Part shown: piece by piece, positions 52,134 to 63,130 of the stretch
Numbering within the stretch: position 1 is the first letter of the stretch
Layout: each line of letters starts with the position of its first letter
NCBI RefSeq assembly: GCF_003473485.1
Contig: NC_053042.1
Span: 38,220,762-38,284,761 of the forward strand
Direction of reading: 5' to 3'
Length of the DNA: 64,000 nucleotides
DNA from: Medicago truncatula
Taxonomy: Eukaryota > Streptophyta > Magnoliopsida > Fabales > Fabaceae
Notes under the pieces: model-generated
What the model saw: only the letters and a program-made list of their open reading frames with translations
What the model was told of the DNA's origin: nothing
Database searches by the model: none
Program-made: the position numbers and the translations under genes

Positions 52134-52323
52134 TTTTTTTTTTATTTTACGAAAATATTATCTTTTTGACGAACCTTTACAAAACCGACGCAAATTGTAA
52201 TTCACTGAATAAGCAGTAACTGACTATAGTGGAAGTTTTTTTTAGGTAAAAAGTGTACAAGTTTACTACAAGTTCAAATTCTATTTTTAATTTCTCCTTT
52301 AAATTTAAAAAAAAAAACCACTT

Positions 52324-52742
52324 TGTTCAAGAATATTTATATCTTGACATGCATCTAGTGCTTAGAAGTATATGAACCTGATACCTCCAGCATATGCATA
52401 TTCTTTAAGCTCATTTTGTTCATTTCCCTTTAGCTGGAGTATGGTCAAAATTGATACTCCATATGTGTTAATTCAGAGAATATGAGTCCAAATAGACAGC
52501 TAGCTCACGAAGGGGTAGGAACTAGGAAGTAAGAACTTTTTCTGTAACAAAGAACCCATAATAACTTTTGTTGTGTCTCATTATTCCTTTTATGGAAGAA
52601 ACAAACTTTATGTCCTCTTCAAGAAATAAAACTACTTTTGATATAGACATTTGCTTATTGCTCTCTAGCACAGATTGAACTTTACAGAGAAAAAGACAGC
52701 TTGTTTTGTTTTGTCATTTCCATAACAAAACAAAACAAAACC
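52324..52742. repeat. Duplicated non-coding block, copy A
   Basis: Shares ordered words with blocks B and C: GACATGCATCTAGT, TTGATACTCCA, ATGAGTCCAAATAGACAG, CTAGCTCAC, GGAAGAAACAAACTTTA, AGACATTTGCTTATTGCTC and CCATAACAAAAC. It starts about 190 bases after the tRNA. Confidence 0.8.
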
Positions 52743-52850
52743 ATAATACTTAGTTAACAGTGACATTTGACATAAAAACTTCAAAATTTTCAAATCATAA
52801 GGTTTAAAATAAAAAAAACATCCCATCTCATCATCATCTCTAGGCTTCTA

Positions 52851-53100
52851 TTATCCTGTTCTATGGCCTCCAAGTGCTTGAAATGAAGTGAAAGATTTGT
52901 TACATGTTTTGCATGCATACACATTGTAACCTACACTTTCTCCTTGTTCCTCCTTCTCCAGTAGATGAATAAGTAGTGATGGAGAAAGGAGTAGGAGTTT
53001 GTGGTGGCTTTATAACCCTTTCAATTATCCCCTTTGGTGATATTCATGGTGTGTTCTCTAGAGCCTAAAGATAATTGATGTTCATATGCGATGCTTCCAT
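52851..53100 (-). pseudogene. C2H2 (QALGGH) zinc-finger pseudogene
   Basis: One minus-strand frame gives VYACKTCNKSFTSFQALGGH, the plant EAR/ZAT-type finger with its QALGGH signature, but stops three residues after the first zinc-binding histidine, so the second is missing. Another frame, from an ATG at 53100, gives MEASHMNINYL and PPQTPTPFSITTYSSTGEGG with stops. A frameshift and stops separate the parts. This is a broken copy of a stress-type zinc-finger gene. Confidence 0.65.
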
Positions 53101-53287
53101 GTTGATTTGGATTTTGGATTAAGAGAGGAGTTGCAATTTATAGATATAAAAGTAAACTAATTAATAATTTTTTCAAAAACGAAATATGAAATTTATTCTC
53201 ATACAATTCCACTTAACTTTTAAGATGGTTGTAAAACATGATATATACTTTACTTTGTGTTTGAAAAGTCTATTTTTCGTGATGATA

Positions 53288-53478
53288 GTGTCTGGGGAAC
53301 ACCAAACTCTGCTTGCCAGAGATGGATCGTGTGGTGGATGACTTTTGATCGTGATTCCTCACACATTGTGAGAAAGTTATTCTCACACAGTGTATGGTGA
53401 ACACGAAACTACGCCTACCAATGGTGGATCGCTTTCAATCGTGATTTCCGATACATTGTTAAAAAGTTATTCTCAAAA
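53288..53478. repeat. Diverged tandem duplication of about 100 bp
   Basis: Copies 53288-53389 and 53390-53478 share GGTGAACACC/GGTGAACACG, TGGTGGAT, ATCGTGATT and AAAGTTATTCTCA. The second copy lacks about a dozen bases. Confidence 0.75.
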
Positions 53479-54247
53479 TGATAAATGTTCTAATCAAAGA
53501 CGTGTCTATTATAAAAGAAAAATGTTATTTCAAGCGAAATAAAATTATCCCGAGAATTTCAAGACACATGTGGCTTGTATGCCACCCATCCACTAGTTTC
53601 ACCTCCCATGATTTCCTCTCACAGCTGCTTTTTATTGGCTTATTTTCATTCTTGATGGATTCAGGACAATACTTCTCGCTGTCTATAGCAATGCTGATTA
53701 TAAAATTCGTAAGGTCTTAAATTTTTTGTAAGAGTCATACACACACATCTACACATTTATTAATTGATATTGTATTGAAGTGCAATATATAACAAATAAA
53801 TGAACAGTAAATATAGAAAATTTAATATAATTACGGGGTCTTGTAAATTTACTATAAAAAAAATTTGTAACGTAAATTATTGAATTTCTTAGTGTGAGAA
53901 AACAATGTCTATATATATGTTGGAGTTAAGCAAGGGAAAAAGTATACTCAAATATCTATATATAAAAATGACTATTTAAGAATGAAGTTTAATGTGTGAA
54001 CATAATCATGTCAAGAGCAATAGTTCAAAAGACAACAATGGAAAAGCCAAGAATGATTAAAAAAAGAGTTGAGGAGAAACATGAAGTTAATTTCTTCAAA
54101 TTCCCCCACCAATCTATGTATATTGGATTCAAAGGGGTATATTGTGAATCTCGTTGAAAATACTTTAAAAATCCTTAATGTTATTTGCTTAAACACACTA
54201 AGCATATGTTTCAATAATAGTTTACAGAAAAATGTTTCATACACTTC

Positions 54248-54295
54248 ACTCATGCTTTACAAAAGAGAAGGACTCATGCTTTACAAAAGAGAAGG
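54248..54295. repeat. Perfect 24-bp tandem pair
   Basis: Two identical copies of a unit starting ACTCATGCTTTAC and ending AAAAGAGAAGG. Confidence 0.95.
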
Positions 54296-54607
54296 ATGAT
54301 TTAGAAATTGAAAATGACAAACAATTAGCATCTAACAATGACAAAATTTGTGGACTTTTTGACTTGCAAGAACCATGTATTTATAATACATGACACAACC
54401 ATTTCACATATGAAAAGTAACACCAATGGTCACTATCATATATGATCAAATTTTTGAATCAAGAGTTGTGTTTGTTCACTTTTAATCCAGTAATGACAAT
54501 GAAACTACATCTCTTAATCAAGTATATGAAGAGACATAACCATTGCAATCTAAAAACATGATAAAACTGCAACAGTACAAGGTTCAGGCTGTCCATCAGG
54601 CACTTAG

Positions 54608-55108
54608 TAGGCATGACAACAGGGGCAAAGATACTTTTTTCCTTTTTCGTTCCTGAACCCAACGAGTTCGAGCATTCTCGTACCCGTCCTTGATTTCGTT
54701 GGGCTGAAAAATAAAATCTCAGTCTCATACTTGATAGTTTTCGGGTATCCTCTGCCCCATTTCCGTATGAATTTGGATCTTATTTTGGTTTATTAAAAAT
54801 ATAATAATCCAAAAACTACGTCGATTGAACATTTTTCTTTTTTCTTTTAAACAAAAAAAGAGGGGAGGAAAAAATAAAAATTAACATGTAATTTAAGAGT
54901 TTGTTAAGGGATTTGCTTTAAGAGACGTAAAAATGTAATTGTGTTACAAGTGGAGTGCATACAAATGTCCGCATTATCCACTCCGATGTAGTATTTTGAA
55001 ATTAGGGAAAACTCAAACTCAAAAAGCCTATCAATATGAATTTTTCCTGTCAAAATTGGGACGAATTCGGGAGGATACCTGCTGGTACGAGTTCTTTTGT
55101 CATACCTA
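54608..55108. repeat. Decayed hAT-like element
   Basis: The left end TAGGCATGACAACAGG and the inverted right end TAGGTATGACAAAAG match. GGGTATCCTCTGCCCC and GAGGATACCTGC are also partly inverted. Flanking 8-mers do not match, so insertion borders are not proven. Confidence 0.5.
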
Positions 55109-55194
55109 ATATGAATGAGCATTGTAGATTGCGCATAGGTTATGAGACCACATAAGTGATTTTGTCATAAATATATATGATAAAAATAACAAGC

Positions 55195-55268
55195 GGCCCA
55201 TTAGCTCAGTTGGTTAGAGCGTCGTGCTAATAACGCGAAGGTCGCAGGTTCGAAACCTGCATGGGCCA
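55195..55268 (+). tRNA. tRNA-Ile (AAU), second copy
   Basis: Identical over all 74 nt to the gene at 52060. CAA lies just upstream (AACAAGC) and short T-runs follow from 55276. Confidence 0.97.
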
Positions 55269-55414
55269 TATTTCATTTTATTTTGCTGAAATGTACTGAA
55301 TGCTCATGGCTAAAGCCACAACTCACAATAACTGTTGTAGTAATGAAATGAAAGTCTAAAAGTGTACCATCATTAGTTCAATTTCTATATTATATATATA
55401 TTTTTTAATTCTCA

Positions 55415-55903
55415 TTGTTCAAGTATACAAATATATTATTATTGACATGCACCTAGTTGTTATAAGTATATGAAACTGATACAAGCATATTCTTAAAGTA
55501 CATTTCCCTGTCGCAGGAGTATGTCACAATTGATACTCCACTCTCAAGCAACCATACATGTTAATTCAGAATATGAGTCCAAATAGACACAGCTAGCTCA
55601 CATGAAGGGTAAATGCATTGCATAGGAAGTGAGAACCTTTTTGTGACAAAGAAAGAAGCATAACCATTTTGTGCACTGTCTCATTCTTATAATTCCTTTT
55701 GCGGAAGAAACAAACTTTACTTCCACATCAAGCAAATTAAAACAAGTTTAACATCAATAGAGACATTAACATCAATAGAGACATTTGCTTATTGCTCTTC
55801 ACCACAAATTTAACTTTACAAGAAGGTCCAATTAACCGATCAAGGGAGGCATATAAAGAGAAAGAGACAGAGTGGTCTGTCAATTCCATGACAAAACACA
55901 ACC
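55415..55903. repeat. Duplicated non-coding block, copy B
   Basis: The block again starts about 145 bases after a tRNA-Ile gene. It contains TTGATACTCCACTCTC, ATGAGTCCAAATAGACA, CCTTTTGCGGAAGAAAC and ATAAAGAGAAAGAGACAG, the last shared with block C. A 20-bp tandem pair (TTAACATCAATAGAGACA) lies near 55746-55784. Confidence 0.8.
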
Positions 55904-56357
55904 ACTCACTTATTTAAAATCAATGGGACAAACCTTTTGCATTACAACTTTATTTTTATCATATAAACTTGGTGAAATTTTATAAGAATCTTGTTAACGA
56001 GTGCGTCCGAGATACTCTTTAAGCATTTTAAATTTAGTAATTTTTTTTTTTTAAAATCAATTATTATAATTTCCAATGCATTCAATACACATTTTTCATT
56101 AAAAACTTACCATTTAAAGTGCATAAAGAATGTCCCAGAAGCACTCGTTAACATTTCCATTTTATAAATAGATTCAATGATCCATAAAAATAATAGAATT
56201 CCATATACCTGCAATGTTAACATTTTAAATTGCAAATATTTAAAAGAGAAGTGCTATATGGACACCTTTTTTTCCCTTTCTAATAACACTCGGACTCTTA
56301 TTTGGTGAAACTTAAATTGAGTTTCATTTAATAAGAGAGCGAATTTTGAAAATAATC
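55904..56357. other. Spacer with nothing recognised
   Basis: AT-rich DNA with no gene or defined repeat. Confidence 0.45.
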
Positions 56358-56533
56358 AAGTTGTTAACTTAAGTGGTTAATGAACTTCATTAAATGATGG
56401 ATCGTTCGTGAGAACCCGAGTTTGATTTTTGGGTGGAGCAATTTTAGACCAGACTTTACAAACCACCTAACTGAACTCTGATTTACTAGGGTCCTTTCCC
56501 CTTAAGAACCTGAAGGTTAACACACAAAAAAAG
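56358..56533 (+). mobile_element. SINE-like element
   Basis: TTAACTTAAGTGGTTAATG resembles box A and CGAGTTTGATTTTTGGG resembles a worn box B. A body with GGGTCCTTTCCCC follows, ending in a short A-run (CACAAAAAAAG). Target-site repeats are not clear. Confidence 0.5.
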
Positions 56534-56637
56534 TGTTACAAAGAGGATGTTCATAGCATTTCTCTATTTAAAATTAAGTAAGTTAAGGAATAACTATGGT
56601 AATTTTATCTAAAATATTTGTGATGAAAATAGCAATT

Positions 56638-56699
56638 GGCCCATTAGCTCAGTTGGTTAGAGTGTCGTGCTAATAACGCGAAGGTCGCAGCATGGGCCA
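56638..56699 (+). pseudogene. tRNA-Ile (AAU) pseudogene lacking the T-arm
   Basis: Matches the two intact genes except for one C-to-T change after the D-arm and a 12-base deletion (GTTCGAAACCTG) that removes the T-loop and most of its stem, including Pol III box B. The acceptor stem, D-arm and anticodon arm are intact. Confidence 0.95.
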
Positions 56700-57233
56700 T
56701 ATGTAACATATTTTGTTTAAATATGATATTCTTTTTATTGTGTCACAAATTGTATTAATATATTACTTTGTGGTTTAGATCTAAAAAAATATTATTTTGT
56801 GGTTGTTAATTTTTTTTTTAGTAATACTTAGTTTAATTTAATATATTTTTTTATTTCATGTTTTAAATACAAGTTGATGATTGTCAACAATAATGTTAAT
56901 TTTAAATGTTATTATATATCCTCTTAAAAAGGTACATTATATGTTTTGTTTTCACCAAATTACTTTGCTGTGTTATTATAAAATTGTAACTTGAATATCT
57001 AAAAATTAACTCCCCCTCAAACAAAAAAAAAAAAAAAAAACTCAAATTAAACCGCAACAAATTAAATCATATCGATTTTCTTTTTAAACGAGTCGTCCAA
57101 TTATAATTACATTTGATTTTATCTTTAGATCATATAGTTTTTATCTTGAAACCGATCTAAATTGTATCGCGAGCACAATTGCAAAAGTCTAAAAGTGTAC
57201 TATTAGTTCAACCTGTATATTCTATTTTTTAAT
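56700..57233. other. AT-rich spacer after the tRNA pseudogene
   Basis: The end (57185-57230, AGTCTAAAAGTGTAC, TTAGTTCAA) matches DNA after the second tRNA near 55351-55382, so it belongs to the duplicated unit. Confidence 0.6.
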
Positions 57234-57641
57234 GGGAGCTTCTATGGTACACCTCACAAATTGAGGTGTACCGATACTCTACTTCATAAATTTATAAATT
57301 AATGATCATTTTATGAAATAAGTTGTTATTTGTCATTATTTATATTTTAGAAAACACCATCTCATGAGAAAAAAAAACATCATTTCATTATTTATATGAA
57401 TTATATTAAATTTTTAACATTTTCTCATAAAAAATAATCAATATTCTTCATTATGAGCAATAAAAATTCAAAAAAAGTAAATTTTATTTCATCGACGCTT
57501 TTGGTAAATAAGATTTAATTATTATAGTTGTCAACGATAGAAAATAATTATTTTTTCTTCAAAAAACAATCAATTTAATTATTAATTTAATGTTTGATGT
57601 GCGGGTACGCTCAAAATATTGGATGTACCATAAAATTTGCC
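57234..57641. mobile_element. 408-bp TIR element with 8-bp TSD
   Basis: TTTTTAAT flanks it at 57226-57233 and 57642-57649. The ends GGGAGCTTCTATGGTACACC and, inverted, GGCAAATTTTATGGTACATC match imperfectly. It interrupts the third duplicated unit. No coding content. Confidence 0.8.
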
Positions 57642-58783
57642 TTTTTAATTCCTACCGTTAAAGTACACAAATATATTCCTATAAAAAGAAGTATACAAAT
57701 ATATCGTCATGTACCAAGTGGTTAGTTAGAAGTATACATAGCACGAAATGAGCCATTTAAACTCGTCTTAATTAAATAAAAATTAATTTAGTTTGAAATT
57801 TGACTAGAGTTCACCACACATTTTTTCATAATATGAGTTCGACTCGTTTATATTTTTTGAACAATTTTGTCCAATTTGTTAATTTCTGTTCAATTTTAGA
57901 TCTTTGACCTTTTAACTTTTTTAGAAGACAAAAATTGAACGAAAATAAAAGTTATCCAAATAATAATATGTTTAAAGGGTAGACACAAATACAAAGTTTA
58001 GATCGGCATAAATATGAAGATAAATATAGAAAATTAAAAAGTATCCAACTCCAAACACACAAAAATACAAAACCACACAAAAACTAGTTCATGTAACATA
58101 GATAAAAATCAACAAAATTCTAGAATTGGAATTAAGAATTCTTCAAAATACTCTTTCACTTCTAAATACGTCTTTATCGATCTAACTCATGAATTAAATT
58201 AATAGAACTATTTATAGTTCAATTTTACCTTATTTAGTGAATGAACTTAATTTTCAACCCAAATTAAACTCATTTAATTCATGAATTAAATTCAACGAGT
58301 TAATGGTTAAATCGAATTCCAAACCATATTTGTCGACGCTAGAGTCTATGGATTGATTCAAGCCAATGCATATTCTTAAACCTCATTCCCCTCTCGCTAT
58401 ACTCCAATCTCGAGCAACCATATATGTTAAGCCAGAACATGAGTCCAAATAGACAGCTAGCTCATGAAATTAATTTCTTTCTGACGGGTATATAGATGTC
58501 AAGGAAGGGAGAACATTTTTTTTGTGACAATGAAAGAAGCATAAACATTTTGTGCATTGTCTCATCTCATTCTCATAATTCCTTTTGCGGAAGAAACAAA
58601 TTTTATTTCCTCTTCAAGCAAATTAGAACAAGTACACATTAACAGAGACATTTGCCTATTGCTTTTTAGCACAAATAGAGAACTTTACAAGAATCTTACG
58701 AAGGTCCAACTAACCAATCAAGGGAGTCTTATAAAGAGAAAGAGACAGATTTTTTTGTCACTTCCATAACAAAACACAACCCA
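57642..58783. repeat. Duplicated non-coding block, copy C, interrupted
   Basis: Homology to block B starts near 57650 (AAAGTACACAAATATATT), is broken by about 600 bases of AT-rich insert (roughly 57740-58360) and resumes with AATGCATATTCTTAAA, ATGAGTCCAAATAGACAG, CCTTTTGCGGAAGAAAC, AGGTCCAACTAACC and ATAAAGAGAAAGAGACAG. Confidence 0.75.
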
Positions 58784-58794
58784 CTCACATAATT

Positions 58795-58930
58795 ATGTAA
58801 CATCCTAATTTGCTGCGGAATTATTCAATAGTTAACCTTAAGAAAATTACATTCAATGAACTAAGCAAAGAATCAGCCAAATACTAGTTTAACATCACAT
58901 TTTGTCCTAAATTCTCAATTTTCAAATCAA
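58795..58930. mobile_element. Gypsy-like LTR fragment
   Basis: TGTAACATCCTAATTTGCTG followed by CGGAATTA resembles the start of the block at 37494 (TGTAACACCCT, GCAGCGGAAAA). It has no matching second end and ends block C. Confidence 0.35.
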
Positions 58931-60057
58931 GCTTAAATATTTTTTGAAAAAAATGCTATGTAAAGTGAATGCCATTCTCGCGAATCCATTGCAACCTTTA
59001 TTCCATCCAACCACTTTTTCTTTGACTTCACATGAATTCCGGCCATATGCATTTTTTTTTCCTGGTTGGTTTCAAATTCGGGATGCTTTTGCGGTAATTC
59101 TTTCACAGTATTTATCAATGCTCATATTTCTTGATGTAAATTTTTGACTCACATATTTTTTTTGGACAAAAACAAAGGATGTTCATTCATTCAAATTGAT
59201 AGAATAACAATAACATGATCAATATCGCTAAAAACGTATAGGGTGAATCTGCGAACAAACTCACAACACCCAAGTTAATAACATACAACCGCAAAATGCC
59301 TACAAATAATATGATGAAATCTAAATCACCAGAATACCCATGCTTCTGGATCTACAACGTTGACGTCCATTATTGATTGAATTTGTGATTGTCTGGAGCT
59401 GATCTTTCAATACAAATCAAACGAACACCGCACAACAAAAGATGCGAAATCAAACAACGCCGCACAAGACGACGAACAACACAATGTCGCACTAAGACGA
59501 CAAAATCACGAAAAAACACGAAAGAAAATGTATGTGAAAATCACTTATTTAGATTGAAAGAAAGGGGAAAAAAAGATGCAGAGGGGTGATTCTAGATAAA
59601 AAATTGACCTAAAATCACCCCTACTCGATAAGTGAAAGAGAAAAAAAACTTAGAGAGAAGGCAGAGTTTCTCTCACTAAAAAATTAAGTTCCTTACTCAC
59701 ATCTTATATTCAAATTCCAAATGTTGTGAAATGAGTTGTAACTTATAAGTTATTATGACTATTGGATTGGATGTTGCTGAACAATGAAGGACAAATAACC
59801 ATATGCATATAGCATTGAGGAGGTCATCACAAAAAACTAAAAGTAATTAGATATCACAAGAAGAAACTGGGCTAGCTAATATATAAGATAATAGAGATTC
59901 GTTTTTTACATTCACAATATATCTCACACAAAATACACATCAATAACTTCTTCCTTTTGAACACTATACATTAGCAAAGTTACATCACTTATGTAGTGAC
60001 TATCCTAATCAACAAAGCTTCCTAACTATCTATTCTAATCAGATAGATCTAAAGAAT
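58931..60057. other. Repeat-like spacer, no gene
   Basis: 59160-59660 has a dispersed-repeat look (CGCCGCACAAGACGACG, CACTAAGACGACAAAATCACG) and ends in GAGAAAGG/GAGAGAAGG-rich DNA. I cannot name the element. The right end should hold the BYPASS-like gene 3' UTR. Confidence 0.4.
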
Positions 60058-60969
60058 TCATGCTTGAGAAAGAATTCCCAAAAGGGTCATCCTAACATCA
60101 ATCAAACATCTATACAAATCTTTTACTTTTCCCTCAATATCCTCAATTTCATCCTCCAATTCTTTGCAATTTCTCTTCAATCTATCAACACAAGATTGCA
60201 TCTCCTTTTCCACCTTCATCTGTTGCCTCAATTCTCTAGCTGCATCCATTGTCTGCTGCAACAAAGATGATCTCCTTTTCTGCAGCTTCTTCTCATCAAC
60301 ACTTGCTTCTGCTTGCTTTGTCAATTCAAGTAACAATCTCAACCATGAAGTGCTTGTAGGTTGAGATAGTTTCATTGTTGGTAAAATTCCACTTTTTGAA
60401 TCAAATGACAAACCATGTTCAAGAAACCTTAAACACATCAATGTCACAGCCTTAGAACCACACATAATCTCACTTATATTTGTTTCACGATGACATAGTC
60501 TTTGCCTTAACAAATTTTTCAATCCTTTGCATGATCTATTTTCTACACTTTTACATGATGATTCTAAAAGTTCCGTTGCACGTATTGTTGCAACTTTATT
60601 ATGCTTTGCACTACCGTTATCAACTAAATGTACAACCATTTTCAATGTGTCTACATAATTATTGATGCTCTCAATTTTTTCAACAAAGTAATTGCATACA
60701 TCAAGAATCTCAACGTTGTCTTCCAAGTACTTATCAACATCCCCGCGATCGGAATCATCTCTATAAGAAACGTTCACTAGGGAATTCAAGACAATTTTTT
60801 GAGTAGTGATGGAAGCATCAAGCAATTGAGCTAACTCAATATCGCCACCAAGGGTGTCAAGTTCAGCTGTGAGTTCTTGATCAAATCGGCTTTTTTCCGG
60901 TAAAGGAGCCACGGCCGCCGGAGACCTTGAACGCAAGAGGTAGCTCTTTAGGATAGTTGATGCTTTCAT
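60058..60969 (-). CDS. BYPASS1 (BPS1)-related protein
   Basis: An intronless frame of 303 residues. Its layout fits the BYPASS1-related plant family: FDQELTAELDTL near the start, a middle block with LNSLVNVSYRDDSDRGDVD, YLEDNVEILDVCNYFVEKIE and CKSVENRSCKGLKNLL, and a C-terminal coiled coil rich in Lys/Glu ending MKVEKEMQSCVDRLKRNCKE and LEDEIEDIEGKVKDLY. Arabidopsis BPS1 restrains a mobile root-derived signal that stops shoot growth; other members affect development or exocytosis. The biochemical role is unknown. An in-frame ATG at 61065 lies inside the TATA-like stretch, so the start at 60969 is preferred. Similarity is moderate, so this is a family assignment and not an orthologue call. 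Confidence 0.82.
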   Translation of the reverse strand: MKASTILKSYLLRSRSPAAVAPLPEKSRFDQELTAELDTLGGDIELAQLLDASITTQKIVLNSLVNVSYRDDSDRGDVDKYLEDNVEILDVCNYFVEKIESINNYVDTLKMVVHLVDNGSAKHNKVATIRATELLESSCKSVENRSCKGLKNLLRQRLCHRETNISEIMCGSKAVTLMCLRFLEHGLSFDSKSGILPTMKLSQPTSTSWLRLLLELTKQAEASVDEKKLQKRRSSLLQQTMDAARELRQQMKVEKEMQSCVDRLKRNCKELEDEIEDIEGKVKDLYRCLIDVRMTLLGILSQA

Positions 60970-61062
60970 GGTGTGCAAAATTTTTTTGGTTTTGTTTTGG
61001 TATGCAGATAACAATGTTGCATTCATATAACATGACCAATTGAAAATGTTGTGTAATGTATG

Positions 61063-61073
61063 CATATATATAG
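61063..61073 (-). promoter_or_regulatory. Probable TATA box of the BPS1-like gene
   Basis: CTATATATATG on the minus strand about 95 bases upstream of the chosen ATG. Confidence 0.6.
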
Positions 61074-61948
61074 AGAAGAATAAGCATATTTAAAAAAAGA
61101 CATGTGTCAATATTGGATTGAGCATATAAACAAAAAAGTGAATGTGATCATGACATATCAATAAAGTGGATTCTAATTGTGCAATTGGGGTGTGAAAAAA
61201 GGGACAATGTGGACCTAATTAAATAGAAGTTTATTGGGTTTTGTACCGTTGAAAGGGGTTCATGAAGGACCCATTCCACATTTCTTTTTCTATTGTTTTG
61301 CGGTGAAACAATTAAGCAAACTATTGAGTGATAATTATTTGCTCAAAGTGAGCTGTAATGTGAGTGCGTGGTACTGCAGTACACTACCACGTACCGTTAA
61401 AGGAATATTATGGGACTTGCTTCCAATTATTGGTACACCCTTTTGCATTATAGATACATAAAATTTATGAATTTTTATGGTGCTAGTATATGGTGTGTCC
61501 ATTGTTGCTGCATTTGGTTAAGATAATATATACCTAATCATTAAGAAAGAGATCTAAATATAGACTAAAATATAAGATTGGCTGTATATTCTGACCATTT
61601 GAATAAGTTTGCATTGAAAATGTAAAGAATTGGAGGCATAGTCACAAGGTTATTGGTAACACTAAGAGCTACTAAGAGTTCACACAAACGTTGTCATTGT
61701 AGGAATCCCCCACATGGCATACACCATAAATCTAACATTTGCTTACACTGTCCCTTTGCTTGCCACGTTGAGATGGACCTATTATTTTATGTATTTTTCT
61801 TTTTAAGGAAAAGACTCATACCGATCATTGAAATAGGTCGACAAAAAATCCCTATAAAAAAGCTACATGAAACTTGAAAAAATGTGCAAAGAAGAAGAAA
61901 GAAAAAGTGAAAAATTATAGAACTTAAATATTTATGTTTCGGTTCTAT
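61074..61948. other. Upstream region of the BPS1-like gene
   Basis: Non-coding DNA with an interrupted palindrome at 61367-61391 (see findings). No other feature was seen. Confidence 0.45.
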
Positions 61949-62213
61949 TAAGTTACTCCCATAATTCCAAGTGTTGACCACAAATGTCAAGAATTTACTT
62001 ACATTTGAATCAATCAGCAAATGCATTTTATTTTGCCCAAAATGAGCTAATATATTAAATGGAGAACCTAGTAAGTTACTCCCATAATTTCAAGTGTTGA
62101 CCACAAGTGTCTGACCTTTACTTGCATTTGAATCAATCAGCAATTGTATCTTTTTTTTTAAAGGATCAACATTGTATTTTATTTCGTGCAAAATGAGCTA
62201 ATATATTAAACGG
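61949..62213. repeat. Tandem duplication of about 123-142 bp
   Basis: Copies 61949-62071 and 62072-62213 share TAAGTTACTCCCATAATT, CAAGTGTTGACCACAA, TTTGAATCAATCAGCAA and AAAATGAGCTAATATATTAAA. The second copy carries a short T/A-rich insertion. Confidence 0.9.
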
Positions 62214-62439
62214 GGGAATGTGTGTCCTAAATACACATGTTTTTTTTTTTAAGTTAAACCTTAATTATCCAACCCAAATTGGTACTAAAAAGAAGACATT
62301 GATAAGGAGCAAATTTCTGGGTCTCAAGTTAAATACCGTCTTATTGAAATCTTATCTCTTTCGATAAAAAAAAAAACTTAAGTGGGTTCTCTGAAGACAT
62401 GTTAAAGTGATAAAGATGAAAATTATGTATGGAAAATTA

Positions 62440-63130
62440 TTGCCAATGGAAAAACTAGCATGTTTGTATCTATGTTTCTAGTTTCCGGCAAAAGGTCAAA
62501 CACATACTTTCTATGAGAGATACATATTCCTTTATTTGAGTGAGCTACCTCAATTCTAAAGAAATACTTGAGTTGTTCAATGTCATTCATTTCAAATTTT
62601 GTTGATAACTTATCTTTGAGTATTTGTCTTTCAGATAAATCATATCATGTAATAATAATATCATCAACATAAATATGAAGTACTAACAATTTTCTTCCTT
62701 GTCAATGTTTGAAGAACAAAGTATGATCTCCTTAACTATGCCTTTAGCGCAATCACACATTTGTCAATTTGAATCTTCAATACCATGCATGAGGATTGAG
62801 GGGACATCTTTAGTCCATATAAGGCCTTATTAAATGACACACCTTGTTAGCTCCATTTGTAAGACCAAAATAAGATGGAATTCATATATAGCTCTTCCTC
62901 TAATTCTCCATGCAAGAACATATTTTTAACATCAAATTATTGCAATTTCCATCCAAATTAAACAACATGAGATATTTATCTTTTCCATTTTCCAAATGTC
63001 TCCTCGTAATCAATGTCAAATGTCTGAGTATATCATTTTGCCATTAGTCTTGCCTTGAAATGAACAAGGGTTCCATCTAATTTGTGCTCTATAATATAGA
63101 TTCATTTGCATCATACTAGCTTATTGCCTC
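62440..63130 (-). mobile_element. Copia retrotransposon remnant (reverse transcriptase)
   Basis: Minus-strand frames give, in order, FDVKNMFLHGELEEELYM, KALYGLK and LHIYVDDIIIT, the Copia reverse-transcriptase landmarks with the catalytic YVDD box. Many stops interrupt the frame. No LTR was found nearby. Confidence 0.85.

Noticed and set aside
59389..59589. A basic 66-residue frame rich in Arg and Thr
   Set aside because: It lies in repeat-like DNA with repeated ACGACG words and does not resemble a known protein.
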